Assembly (NCBI RefSeq): GCF_014873535.1
Contig: NZ_JADBEF010000001.1
Location: forward strand, 9,424,001 to 9,488,000
Direction of reading: 5' to 3'
DNA: 64,000 nt
DNA from: Nonomuraea africana
Lineage (GTDB): Bacteria; Actinomycetota; Actinomycetes; Streptosporangiales; Streptosporangiaceae
Position numbers and translations under genes: made by a program. Within the stretch, counting starts at the first letter, position 1, and each line of letters opens with the position of its first letter. Below, one piece after another: positions 25,729 to 35,000 of this stretch. Under the pieces are notes generated by a model. That model saw nothing but the letters and a program-made list of their open reading frames with translations, was not told the origin of the DNA and did no database searches.

Positions 25729-26583
25729 GTGAAAGTCCTCGGCAAGCCCCGGCCGGTGTCCCCCCGCTGGGGGCGCCGGCTGGGCGCGTTCGTGTTCCTG
25801 GGCCCGGGCGTCGCCTACCTGGCGGTGCTGCTGCTGGTGCCCCTCGCGCTGATCCTCAGCTACACCGTCTTCAGGCGCGGCCGCTTCGGCGGGATCGTCT
25901 ACGAGTTCACGACGGAGAACTTCAGCCGGCTGTTCGACCCGCTCTACCTGGACGTCGTGCTGGCGTCGGTCAAGCTGGCCACGCTGACCACCGTGTTCGC
26001 CCTCCTGCTCGGCTACCCCACGGCGTACCTGATCGCCCGGCTGCCGCGCACGTGGAAGACGGTCGCGCTGGTCGCGATCGTGCTGCCGTTCTGGACGAAC
26101 TTCATCATCAGGGTCTACGCGTGGACGATCCTGCTCAGCGGGCCCGGCCTGATCAACTCGGCGCTGGGCACGCAGCTGGAGCTTCTCTACAACCACGGGG
26201 CGATCGTCACCGGGCTGCTCTACTCCTACCTGCCGCTGATGGTGCTGCCGTTGTACGCGGCGATCGAGAGGCTCGATCCGCAGCTGCGGGAGGCCTCGGC
26301 CAACCTGGGCGCCTCGGCCTTCACAACCTTCCGCAGGGTCACGCTGCCGCTCACGCTGCCCGGCGTGGCGACCGGCTGCCTGTTCGTCTTCGTGCCGAGC
26401 TTCGGCAATTTCGTCATCCCCGAGATCCTCGGCGGAGGGCGCACGGCCACGGTCGGCACGCTGATCCGCGCGGAGTTCCTCAAGTCGCGTGACTGGCCCT
26501 TCGGCTCCACGCTGGCGCTGGCCGTCATCGTGGTCCTGATCGTGCTGCTGGTGATCCAGTCGTGGGTGAGCCGCCGTGGGTAA
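25729..26583 (+). CDS. Polyamine-type ABC permease (PotB-like)
   Basis: This 284-residue permease has six predicted membrane helices. The first follows RRLGAFVFLGPGVAYLAVLLLVPLALIL, and the EAA loop ERLDPQLREASANLGASAFTTF contacts the ATPase. PFWTNFIIRVYAWTILL is characteristic of PotB. GTG 25729 is two bases after the preceding stop. It overlaps the next permease gene by 8 bp. Confidence 0.93.
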   Translation: MKVLGKPRPVSPRWGRRLGAFVFLGPGVAYLAVLLLVPLALILSYTVFRRGRFGGIVYEFTTENFSRLFDPLYLDVVLASVKLATLTTVFALLLGYPTAYLIARLPRTWKTVALVAIVLPFWTNFIIRVYAWTILLSGPGLINSALGTQLELLYNHGAIVTGLLYSYLPLMVLPLYAAIERLDPQLREASANLGASAFTTFRRVTLPLTLPGVATGCLFVFVPSFGNFVIPEILGGGRTATVGTLIRAEFLKSRDWPFGSTLALAVIVVLIVLLVIQSWVSRRG

Positions 26584-27355
26584 GCCGCGCTTCCTCTACG
26601 TGCCGTTCTGGCTGACCTACGTCTTCCTCTACGCGCCGATCATCGTGCTCGTCGTGATGTCCTTCAACGCCGGCAAGTCGCCCTACCTCTACGAGGGCTT
26701 CAGCCTCAAGTGGTACGGCGTGCTCGCCGAGGACGACAAGGTCATGGAGGGCCTGGTCAACACGCTGATCGTGGCGGCCGGATCGACCGTGCTCGCCACG
26801 GTGCTCGGCACCCTGCTGGCGGTGGGCCTGGCGAGGTACACGCGCTCCAAGCTGCTCGACGCGCTCGGCCTGATGCCGGCGATCCTGCCCGACCTGGTGC
26901 TGGCGATCGGCCTGCTGGTCTTCTACGACCTGGTGAACTTCAGCCTCGGCCTGCACTCGGTGGTCCTGTCGCACGCGCTGTTCGGCATGGCCTTCGTCGC
27001 GGCCGTCGTGCGCACCAGGCTCGCCCACGCGGACTCCTCGCTGGAGGAGGCCTCACGCGACCTCGGGGCCGGGCCCGTCACCACCTTCGTCAGGGTGACC
27101 CTGCCGCAGCTCACGCCCGGCATCGTGGCGGGCGCGCTGCTGGCCTTCACCCTGTCGATCGACGAGTTCGTCATCGCGTTCTTCACGGCGGCGCCGACCG
27201 AGCCGACGCTGCCCATCGTCATCTACTCAATGATCAGGTTCGGGGTGACCCCGGAGATCAACGCGCTCGCGACGATCCTGCTGCTGGTGAGCTTCACCGT
27301 GGTGATCGCCGCCCAGCGCATGACGAAGATCGGGGAGATTCGTGCTCAAGATTGA
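26576..27355 (+). CDS. Polyamine-type ABC permease (PotC-like)
   Basis: This 259-residue partner permease has FLYAPIIVLVVMSFNAGKSP near the N-terminus and the EAA loop DSSLEEASRDLGAGPVTTF. It ends LVSFTVVIAAQRMTKIGE. These features match PotC. GTG 26576 overlaps the preceding gene, and its own end overlaps the ATPase start by 14 bp, so all four transporter genes are translationally packed. Confidence 0.93.
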   Translation: MGKPRFLYVPFWLTYVFLYAPIIVLVVMSFNAGKSPYLYEGFSLKWYGVLAEDDKVMEGLVNTLIVAAGSTVLATVLGTLLAVGLARYTRSKLLDALGLMPAILPDLVLAIGLLVFYDLVNFSLGLHSVVLSHALFGMAFVAAVVRTRLAHADSSLEEASRDLGAGPVTTFVRVTLPQLTPGIVAGALLAFTLSIDEFVIAFFTAAPTEPTLPIVIYSMIRFGVTPEINALATILLLVSFTVVIAAQRMTKIGEIRAQD

Positions 27356-28361
27356 CGGCGTCACCCGCAGGTTCGGTGACGTCACCGCGCTCGACAACGT
27401 CTCGCTGGAGATCGAGCAGGGCGAGTTCTTCGCCCTGCTCGGCCCTTCGGGCTGCGGGAAGACCACGCTGCTGCGCATCCTGGCCGGGTTCGAGACCCCG
27501 GACGACGGCACGGTCACGCTCGACGGCGACGACCTGCTGTCGATGCCGCCGAACCGCCGGCCGATCAACCTGATGTTCCAGTCGTACGCGCTGTTCCCGC
27601 ACATGAGCGTGGCCAAGAACATCGCCTACGGCCTGCAGCAGGACAAGCTCGGCAGGGCCGAGATCAAGCAGCGGGTCGACGAGGTGCTCGAGACCGTCGG
27701 CCTGGCCGAGATGGCCGGGCGCAAGCCGTCCCAGCTGTCGGGCGGCCAGCGCCAGCGTGTCGCACTGGCCCGCGCGATCGTCAAGCGCCCGCGGCTGCTG
27801 CTGCTCGACGAGCCGCTGTCGGCGCTGGACAAGAAGGTCAGGGCGGGCATGCAGCTGGAGCTCAAGCGGCTGCAGCACGAGGTCGGCATCACCTTCGTCG
27901 TGGTCACCCACGACCAGGAGGAGGCCATGTCGCTGGCCGACCGCATCGCCGTCTTCGAAAAGGGGCGGGTGCGGCAGGTGGACGAGCCCGTCACGCTGTA
28001 CGAGCGGCCCCGCACGCCGTTCGTGGCCGACTTCGTCGGCGCCAACAACCTCTTCGAGGGAACGGCGGTGCCCGGCGGCCTCGACGTGCCCCAGCTCGGC
28101 GTCCTGCCGGGTGAGGGGACCGAGCTGGCGGGCGTCACGGCGCTGCTGGCCATCAGGCCGGAGAACGTCAGGCTCGCCGACCGCGGCCTGCTGGGCACCG
28201 TGATGGACGTCAGCTTCTACGGCGGCATCTCGCACATCGCGGTCACCGTGGAGGGCAGGGACAAACCCGTCCTGGTCGCCCAGCAGGGGGCCGCGAAGGT
28301 GGAGGTGGGCGCCCAGGTCAGGCTCGGCTGGGACCGCGAGGACGCGGTGCTGATCCAGTGA
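27342..28361 (+). CDS. Polyamine-type ABC transporter ATPase (PotA-like)
   Basis: This 339-residue ATPase has Walker A GPSGCGKTTLLRILAG, Q-loop FQSYALFPHM, signature LSGGQRQRVALARAIV, Walker B LLLLDEPLSALD and switch VVTHDQEEAMSLADR. A C-terminal TOBE domain (about 250-339, LLAIRPENVRLAD) is as in PotA/MalK. It energises the PotB/PotC-like permease pair. GTG 27342 is used. A TetR gene converges on it 8 bp downstream. Confidence 0.94.
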   Translation: MLKIDGVTRRFGDVTALDNVSLEIEQGEFFALLGPSGCGKTTLLRILAGFETPDDGTVTLDGDDLLSMPPNRRPINLMFQSYALFPHMSVAKNIAYGLQQDKLGRAEIKQRVDEVLETVGLAEMAGRKPSQLSGGQRQRVALARAIVKRPRLLLLDEPLSALDKKVRAGMQLELKRLQHEVGITFVVVTHDQEEAMSLADRIAVFEKGRVRQVDEPVTLYERPRTPFVADFVGANNLFEGTAVPGGLDVPQLGVLPGEGTELAGVTALLAIRPENVRLADRGLLGTVMDVSFYGGISHIAVTVEGRDKPVLVAQQGAAKVEVGAQVRLGWDREDAVLIQ

Positions 28362-28369
28362 GGGCCGGC

Positions 28370-28981
28370 TCAGTGGGACAGGTCGCAGCCGGTGGCCGTG
28401 CGGGCGTAGTCGAGGATGAGCTCGACGGCCTCCTCGGGGCCGATGAGCGGATGCCTGGCGGTGATGCGGTAGCCGTAGGCGTCCTCCAGCGCCACCAGGT
28501 TGCGCGAGATCGTCAGCGACTCGCTCGACAGGTCGAAGACGCCCAGCGCCTGCCCGGTGTCCAGGATGGCCTGGTACATCGAGACCTGGCGGTCGTAGAG
28601 GGTGGTCAGCAGCAGGCCGTAGATCCGGTTGCGGCCCGCCGCTCCGCCCAGCTCGTTGAGCAGGCGCACGTCGGGATCGAGCGGCCCGGTGGGCACGCCG
28701 GAGCGGATGGTCGTGACCAGCTTGCGGGCGGGGTCGCTGATCGTCGAGATCTGGCGCATGCGGTGCTCGTAGAAGCGCTCGACGCTGGCGTGGTGCGCCT
28801 CGACCAGGAGCTCGCTGAGGTCGGGGTAGTGGTAGAGCACCGCGCCGGAGGTCAGCCCGGCCTCCTCGGCCACGTGCGCCAGGTGCACCCCGTCGATGCC
28901 GTGACGGACGATGGCTCGGCGGGCCGCCTCGATGAGGTCGATCCGCCGGTCCGAGCGGCTCTTGCGCGCGGTCACCAGCAC
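28370..28981 (-). CDS. TetR family regulator of the polyamine-type/glycosyltransferase locus
   Basis: This repressor has an N-terminal HTH (RRIDLIEAARRAIVRHGIDG, LAHVAEEAGLTSGAVLYHYP) and a BetI-like C-terminal domain. GTG 28981 gives 203 residues. ATG 29020, with AAGG upstream, gives 216 and cannot be excluded; a 9-bp inverted repeat AAGGTCAAC/GTTGACCTT (29003-29011/29032-29040) overlaps that region. It is divergent from the glycosyltransferase gene, with a palindrome between them that recurs at 24.45 kb, so it probably controls both the ABC operon and the glycosyltransferase. Confidence 0.88.
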   Translation of the reverse strand: MLVTARKSRSDRRIDLIEAARRAIVRHGIDGVHLAHVAEEAGLTSGAVLYHYPDLSELLVEAHHASVERFYEHRMRQISTISDPARKLVTTIRSGVPTGPLDPDVRLLNELGGAAGRNRIYGLLLTTLYDRQVSMYQAILDTGQALGVFDLSSESLTISRNLVALEDAYGYRITARHPLIGPEEAVELILDYARTATGCDLSH

Positions 28982-29056
28982 CCCCGTTTCTATCGCGCCA
29001 TTAAGGTCAACCGGGCACATACTGCCTTGAAGTTGACCTTCACGCTAGACCAGTAT

Positions 29057-29072
29057 TTGAATCGCAATTCAA
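29057..29072. promoter_or_regulatory. TetR operator between tetR and the glycosyltransferase gene
   Basis: TTGAATCGCAATTCAA is a 16-bp inverted repeat with one imperfect pair, identical at 15 of 16 positions to the perfect palindrome at 24450-24465. It lies 26 bp upstream of the glycosyltransferase ATG. On the plus strand TTGACC at 29033-29038 is a plausible -35, which puts the -10 into the palindrome, a classic repressor position. Confidence 0.75.
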
Positions 29073-29097
29073 TTGAGTGTCCCCCTCGGAGTTGATC

Positions 29098-30369
29098 ATG
29101 TCTCTCACCATCCTGTTCATGCCCGAGAGCGCCTACGGGCCGACGAACAACAGCATCGGCATCGGCGACATCCTGCGCCGCCGCGGCCACCGCGTGGTCT
29201 TCGCGGCCGAGGCGTCGTGGAAGGGCAAGCTCGAGGCGCTGGGCTTCGAGGAGGACCTGGTCGACCTCGCCCCGCCGCCCGAGGACGCCGAGGAGCAGGA
29301 CCCGGGTCAGTTCTGGAAGGACTTCATCCGCGAGACCGCGCCTGAGTACCGCAAGAGCACCAGGGAGCAGCTCGAGACCGTCACCAAGCCCATCTGGGAC
29401 GCGCTCATCGACGGCGTGAAGTACTGCGAGCCGCAGCTGAAGGCGATCATCGACAGGGTGCAGCCGGACATCATCGTCGAGGACAACGTCATCACCTTCC
29501 CCGCGCTGCTCACCGCGGGCAAGAAGTTCGTCCGTATCGTCTCCTGCAACCCGCTGGAGGTGCGCGGCCCCCAGGTGGCGCCGGTCTTCTCGGGTCTGCC
29601 CGCCGACGACCCCTCCGAGTGGGAGGACTTCCGCGCGGAGTACGACCGTACCCACCGCGAGATGTGGACCGCCTTCAACGAGTGGTGCGTCGAGCAGGGC
29701 ACCGCGCCGCTGCCCGACCTCGACTTCATCCACGAGGGCGACCTGAACCTCTACGTCTACCCCGAGCTGCTCGACTACACCGACGCCCGTCCGCTCGGCC
29801 CGAGCTGGCACCGCCTCGACTCCTCCGTCCGCGAGACCGACGAGGACTTCGAGCTGCCGTTCGCCAAGGGCGAGGGCGCGCTGGTCTACTTCTCGCTCGG
29901 CTCGCTCGGCTCGGCCGACGTCGAGCTGATGCAGCGCGTGATCGACGTGCTGGCCACCACCCCGCACCGCTACATCGTCTCCAAGGGCCCGCTGCACGAG
30001 GAGATCAAGCTCGCCGACAACATGTGGGGCGCGGAGTTCGTGCCGCAGACGAAGATCATCCCGCAGGTCGACCTGGTCATCACCCACGGCGGCAACAACA
30101 CCACCACCGAGGCGATGCACTTCGGCAAGCCGATGATCGTGCTGCCGCTGTTCTGGGACCAGTACGACAACGCCCAGCGCGTCGCCGAGCTCGGGTACGG
30201 CGTGCGCCTGTCCACCTACTCCTTCACCGATGAGGAGCTCACCGGCGCCCTCGACCGCCTGCTCGGCGACACCGAGCTGCGCGGGAAGCTGGCCGAGGCA
30301 GGCGAGGAGATCCGCCGTCGCGACGGCCTGCGCAAGGCCGCCGACCTGATCGAGCAGCTCGGCCAGTAG
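29098..30369 (+). CDS. GT-B glycosyltransferase, UGT/MGT (macrolide glycosyltransferase) family
   Basis: This 423-residue GT1-type enzyme has N-terminal acceptor domain SLTILFMPESAYGPTNNSIG and a C-terminal nucleotide-sugar domain with THGGNNTTTEAMHFGKPMIV and FWDQYDNAQRVAELGYG, matching the UGT signature (HGGxNT...). The family adds sugars to small hydrophobic molecules, often for self-resistance or detoxification. ATG 29098 has GGAG seven bases upstream. TetR control with divergent regulator fits an inducible detoxification gene. Acceptor unknown. A GC-rich hairpin follows. Confidence 0.85.
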   Translation: MSLTILFMPESAYGPTNNSIGIGDILRRRGHRVVFAAEASWKGKLEALGFEEDLVDLAPPPEDAEEQDPGQFWKDFIRETAPEYRKSTREQLETVTKPIWDALIDGVKYCEPQLKAIIDRVQPDIIVEDNVITFPALLTAGKKFVRIVSCNPLEVRGPQVAPVFSGLPADDPSEWEDFRAEYDRTHREMWTAFNEWCVEQGTAPLPDLDFIHEGDLNLYVYPELLDYTDARPLGPSWHRLDSSVRETDEDFELPFAKGEGALVYFSLGSLGSADVELMQRVIDVLATTPHRYIVSKGPLHEEIKLADNMWGAEFVPQTKIIPQVDLVITHGGNNTTTEAMHFGKPMIVLPLFWDQYDNAQRVAELGYGVRLSTYSFTDEELTGALDRLLGDTELRGKLAEAGEEIRRRDGLRKAADLIEQLGQ

Positions 30370-30376
30370 GCCCGCC

Positions 30377-30409
30377 CCGGAGGGGAACGTCCCGCGCGTT
30401 CCCCTCCGG
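30377..30409 (+). terminator. Hairpin terminator after the glycosyltransferase gene
   Basis: Arms CCGGAGGGGAACG (30377-30389) and CGTTCCCCTCCGG (30397-30409) form a perfect 13-bp stem with a 7-nt loop, eight bases after the stop codon. There is no T-run, as is common in actinomycete terminators. Confidence 0.75.
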
Positions 30410-30466
30410 CCTGGTGCCCGCCGTCACGGCAGGCGACCGACCCGATCGTTTCCGAGGAAAGACACG

Positions 30467-31864
30467 ATGCGCCAACTGATCAACCCGGCCACCGGCCGGC
30501 CGTTCGCCGAGGTGCCCGACACTCCCGTCGCCGAGGTGGCGGCCGCCGTACGGCGGGCCAGGCGAGCCTTCGAGGAGTGGTCGCAGACCACGCCCGCCGA
30601 CCGGGCCAGGATGCTGCTGCGCCTGGCCGACCTGGTGGAGGCCGACGCCGAGGAGCTGACCAGGCTCGAGGTGGAGGAGACGGGCAAGCCCGCCGCCGTC
30701 TTCAGGGACGGCGAGCTGCCCTTCGCCGCCGACAACCTGCGCTTCTTCGCCGGGGCGGCCCGCTCGCTCGAAGGCAGCGGGGCGGGGGTGTTCAGCGCGG
30801 GCTACACCTCCGTGCTGCTGCGCCGTCCCGTCGGGGTCGTGGGGTCGATCGCGCCGTGGAACTTCCCCTTCGTGATGGCGGTGTGGAAGCTCGGCCCCGC
30901 GCTGGCGGCGGGCAACGCGGTGGTCATCAAGCCGGCCCCGCAGACCCCGCGCACGACCATGCGCCTGGCCGAGCTGATCGCCAAGGCGGGCGCGCCCGAG
31001 GGGCTCGTGCAGGTGGTGACGGGCGACGCCGAGGTCGGCGAGGCGCTGGTCACCGATCCTGGCGTGGACATGGTGAGCGTGACGGGCTCCACGGAGACGG
31101 GACGGGCGGTGATGTCGGGGGCCGCGAAGACGCTCAAGCGCGTGCACCTGGAGCTCGGCGGCAAGGCCCCCGCGCTGGTGTTCGAGGACGCCGACCTGGC
31201 CGAGACGGCGCGCGGCGTGGCCATGGGGGCCACCTACAACACCGGCCAGGACTGCACCGCCGCCACCCGCGTCTACGTCGCCAGGCAGGTGTACGCGGAC
31301 GCCGTGGAGGCGATCCGCGCTACGCTGGCAGAGATCACGATCGGCGATCCGTGGGACCCCACAACGGACATCGGGCCGCTGATCTCGGCCGCCCACCGCG
31401 ACAGGGTGCACGGTTTCGTGACCCGGTCCGACGCGGAGGTGCTCTTCGGCGGTGCTCCCGTCGACGCGCCCGGCTTCTTCTACCCGCCCACCCTCATCGC
31501 GGGTCCCTCGCAGGACAGCGAGATCGTCCAAGGCGAACTTTTCGGTCCGGTTCTTGTCGTGCTGCCCTTCGACGGCGAGGACGAGGCTGTCAGGTTGGCC
31601 AACGACACCCGTTACGGCCTGGCCTCCTCGGTGTGGTCGCGCGACGTGGCCAGGGCCATGCGCGTCTCGCACCGCCTGGACGTCGGGGTGACGTGGGTGA
31701 ACGATCATCTGCCGATCGCCAGCGAGGCTCCGCACGGCGGCGTGAAGGGCAGCGGCTTCGGCAAGGACATGAGCCAGGAGGCGGTCCAGGAGTACTCCGT
31801 GACCCGTCACCTCATGATCAAGCACGCGGCTCCGGCCGAGCGGGACTCGTTCCGGCCGGCCTAA
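30467..31864 (+). CDS. NAD(P)-dependent aldehyde dehydrogenase (aminobutyraldehyde dehydrogenase-like)
   Basis: This 465-residue ALDH-superfamily enzyme oxidises an aldehyde to an acid. It shows SIAPWNFPFVMAVWKLGPAL (cofactor binding), the Glu motif LELGGKAPALVF, the catalytic Cys in YNTGQDCTAATR, and the C-terminal EAPHGGVKGSGFGKD. NTGQDCTA and SGFGKDMS are closest to gamma-aminobutyraldehyde (PatD-type) dehydrogenases. Lying after a polyamine-type transporter, a role in putrescine breakdown is reasonable but inferred. ATG 30467 follows GAGGAAAG. Confidence 0.88.
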   Translation: MRQLINPATGRPFAEVPDTPVAEVAAAVRRARRAFEEWSQTTPADRARMLLRLADLVEADAEELTRLEVEETGKPAAVFRDGELPFAADNLRFFAGAARSLEGSGAGVFSAGYTSVLLRRPVGVVGSIAPWNFPFVMAVWKLGPALAAGNAVVIKPAPQTPRTTMRLAELIAKAGAPEGLVQVVTGDAEVGEALVTDPGVDMVSVTGSTETGRAVMSGAAKTLKRVHLELGGKAPALVFEDADLAETARGVAMGATYNTGQDCTAATRVYVARQVYADAVEAIRATLAEITIGDPWDPTTDIGPLISAAHRDRVHGFVTRSDAEVLFGGAPVDAPGFFYPPTLIAGPSQDSEIVQGELFGPVLVVLPFDGEDEAVRLANDTRYGLASSVWSRDVARAMRVSHRLDVGVTWVNDHLPIASEAPHGGVKGSGFGKDMSQEAVQEYSVTRHLMIKHAAPAERDSFRPA

Positions 31865-31942
31865 ACAGCATGTGGCGTTATGGGCGAAAAAGCTAGGTTT
31901 GTGGGCGTTTGGCGGAATATGTCTCGTTCGCTGATCTGGTCA

Positions 31943-31960
31943 GGTTGTGTTCCAATTACG
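31943..31960 (+). promoter_or_regulatory. Leader element shared by conservons C and D
   Basis: AGGTTGTGTTCCAATTAC lies 77 bp before the CvnA start; conservon D has AGGTTGTGCTCCAATTGC 85 bp before its start. Only two of 18 bases differ although the surrounding DNA is diverged. Both are followed by GAGAGGTT and a GTGAGGAC start region. It may be a promoter, regulator site or untranslated-leader element. The rest of 31865-32036 is noncoding. Confidence 0.5.
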
Positions 31961-32036
31961 ATCGCTCCTGGAATCCCATGCGCCACATGCGTGTCAGAGA
32001 TTGTCGAGCACGTATGGCGAGAGGTTGCGAGACTCT

Positions 32037-35000
32037 GTGAGGACGGAAAACCCCCGGCACGCCGCCCCGGGGGAGGACACAGGAAAGAAGCCCGGGTCGG
32101 GCAGTCGTTTCCAGCTAGGTAACTGGCGGGTGCGATCGCGCCTCATCCTGCTCATCCTGATCCCCACCATCGTGGGCGTCCTCCTCGCCGGGATCCAGCT
32201 GGCCAACTCCATCGGCACCGCCGCCGAGTACCGCCGCCTGACCCAGGTGGCCGAGCTCGTGCAGCGGCTCGGCGCGCTCTCCCACGAGCTGGGCAAGGAA
32301 CGCGCGCTCACCGCCTGGTACATCGCCGACCACCGAAGGGCGCGCCGCCTGGCGATGCTGCGCAACCAGCGGGACGTGGTCGACGCGGCGAAGAAGAAGG
32401 TGCTCGCCAGCACCACGGGCATCGACGACGCCCACTCCGCCCGCGTGCGCCAGGAGGTCGACGAGGCCACCCGCTGGCTGAACGGCATCGACGGCCTCCG
32501 CGAGTCGATCCTCGGTGACAGCGTCCCCGCCCGAGCGGCGGTCAAGACCTTCACCTCGATGATCGACGTCATGGAGGGCCTGCAGAGCGAGCTGATCGCC
32601 TCCGGCAACAACGACCGCCTGCTCGGTGACTCCACCGCCCTCGGCGCGCTGGAGCGCGCCAAGGAGGAGGTCTCCCGGCAGCAGGTCATCCTCGTCGTCG
32701 CGCAGATCGAGCGCAGCCTCGACTACGACGACCTCTCCGACTTCCTCGGTTCGTGGAACGCCCAGCAGACCGAGCTGGCCGTCTACGAGGCCGAGGCCTC
32801 GGTCGACGACCTGGCCTTCTACCGCAAGACGATCAGGGGTCAGGAGATCGACCGCGCCGACGCCATGCGCCAGCGCGCGCTGGCCCAGATGCGCGAGTAC
32901 AAGGAGATCCGCGACCTCGACATCACCTCGCTGCGCGACCTCACGCTCTGGTACGACAGCACCGAGAAGACCGTCGACGCCATGCGCAAGGTCGAGGACC
33001 AGCTGGCCACCTCGATCGTGGCCCAGACCAAGGTGCTGGCCGGCGACGAGCAGCGCGACGCCATCATCTCGGGCGCGACCATCCTCGTCCTGCTGGTGCT
33101 GGTGCTGCTGATCACCACCAGCGTCGCGGGCTCGCTGGTCCGCCCGCTGCGCAGGCTGCGGGCCGAGGCCCTGGAGGTGGCCGGCAGCCGCCTGCCCGAC
33201 ACGGTCCGCGCGCTGCGCGAGTCGGGCGACGGCGCGGTCATCCCCGAGGTCCCCTCCATCGGCGTGCTCACCCGCGACGAGATCGGGGAAGTCGCGAGGG
33301 CCTTCGACGAGGTGCACCGCGAGGCCGTACGCCTCGCCGGCGACGAGGCCAAGCTGCGCGCCAACGTCAACGCGATGTTCGTCAACCTCTCCCGCCGCAG
33401 CCAGACCCTCGTCGAGCGCCAGCTGTCGCTCATCGAGGGCCTGGAGAACGGCGAAGAGGACGAGCAGCGTCTGGCCAACCTCTTCAGGCTCGACCACCTG
33501 GCCACCCGCATGCGGCGCAACAGCGAGAACCTCCTGGTCCTCGCCGGCCAGGAGGCCGCCCGCAAGTGGACGGAGCCGGTCGAGCTGGTCGACATCGCCC
33601 GCGCCTCCCTGTCGGAGGTCGAGGGGTACGAGCGGGTCAACATCCAGGTGCCGACCGGCACCATGGTGGCCGGGCCCGCCGTCACCGACGTCGTCCACCT
33701 GCTCGCCGAGCTGATCGAGAACTCGATCTCCTTCTCCCCGCGCGAGACCAAGGTCAGTGTCACCAGCAGCCGCGCCGACGGCGGCGTCATGGTCGCCGTC
33801 GTCGACCTCGGCATCGGCATGACCGCCGACGAGGTCGCGCAGGCCAACTGGCGCCTGGCCAACCCGCCGGTCGTGGACGTCTCGGTCTCGCGGCGCATGG
33901 GCCTGTTCGTGGTCGGCCGCCTGGCCCTGCGCCACGGCATCACCGTGCAGCTGCGCTCGCAGCCGACCGGCGGCGTCACCGCCCTGGTCGTCCTGCCCGA
34001 CACCCTGCTGGTCTCCGCGTCGGCTCCCGCCCAGACCGGTTTCCCGTACCAGCAGACGCAGAGCTCCTACAGCCCGTTCGACGCGCCCGTGCTGGCGGCG
34101 CCGGTGGCGCAGGTCGGCAGGGAGACCCCCGACGTGCGGCCCTTCGAGGAGCCGATGCACACGCCGTGGCCCGGCGTGCTGCCGCCTCCCGGCGGCGACT
34201 CGGCCTGGCCCCCGCTGGGCGAGGAGCGCGCGTTCGGCACCCCGGCGGGCAACCCGGCCGGCAACGGCGGGCCGGCCGCAGGCGTGCCGTCCGTCAACGG
34301 GTTCGCCGGCGCCCCCGGCAGCGGGTTCGCCGACAGGTTCTCGGACACGGGCTTCCCCGACAGCGGTTTCCCTGACAGCGGCTACTCCGACGGCGGGTAC
34401 CCCACGGACAGAGGGGCCCCCTCCACCGGCGCCTTCGCCGACAGCGGGTTCTCCAACAGCGGGTTCTCCGACAGCGGGTTCTCTGAGGACACGTTCTCTG
34501 ACAGCGGGTTCTCCGACAGGGGCTTCGCCGACAGCGGCTGGCCCTCGGCCGCGCCGAGTAAGGCCGAGCCGACGTTCGACCCGTTCGCCAGGAGCCTGCC
34601 CGAGCCCGAGCCCAGGCCGATGGACGCCTTCGGCCGTCCGCCCGAGTTCGGGTCCAGGCAGGAGCCCGACACTACGCGCAGGGAGAGCCAGGACTCCCTC
34701 GGCTTCCCGTCCCAGGACTCCACGGCCACGTTCGGCCGGGTGGGCCAGGAGCCGCAGGGCGGCTTCATGGGGCTGCCCGAGCCTGACATGACCGGCCCGC
34801 TCCCCGTCGTCCGCACCTCCCCCATGGACGAGGACGGCGAGGAGTTCCTGCCCATCTTCTCCTCCGTCGGCTCCGACTGGTTCCGCAGGCCGGACCCCGA
34901 GGAGCTGAAGGCCGCCAGGGACGACGCCGCGCCCGGCCAGCTGCCCGCCCGCCGTCCGGCGCAGGCGGAGGAGCAGGCCGAGCAGGCGCCGCGCGGTCAG

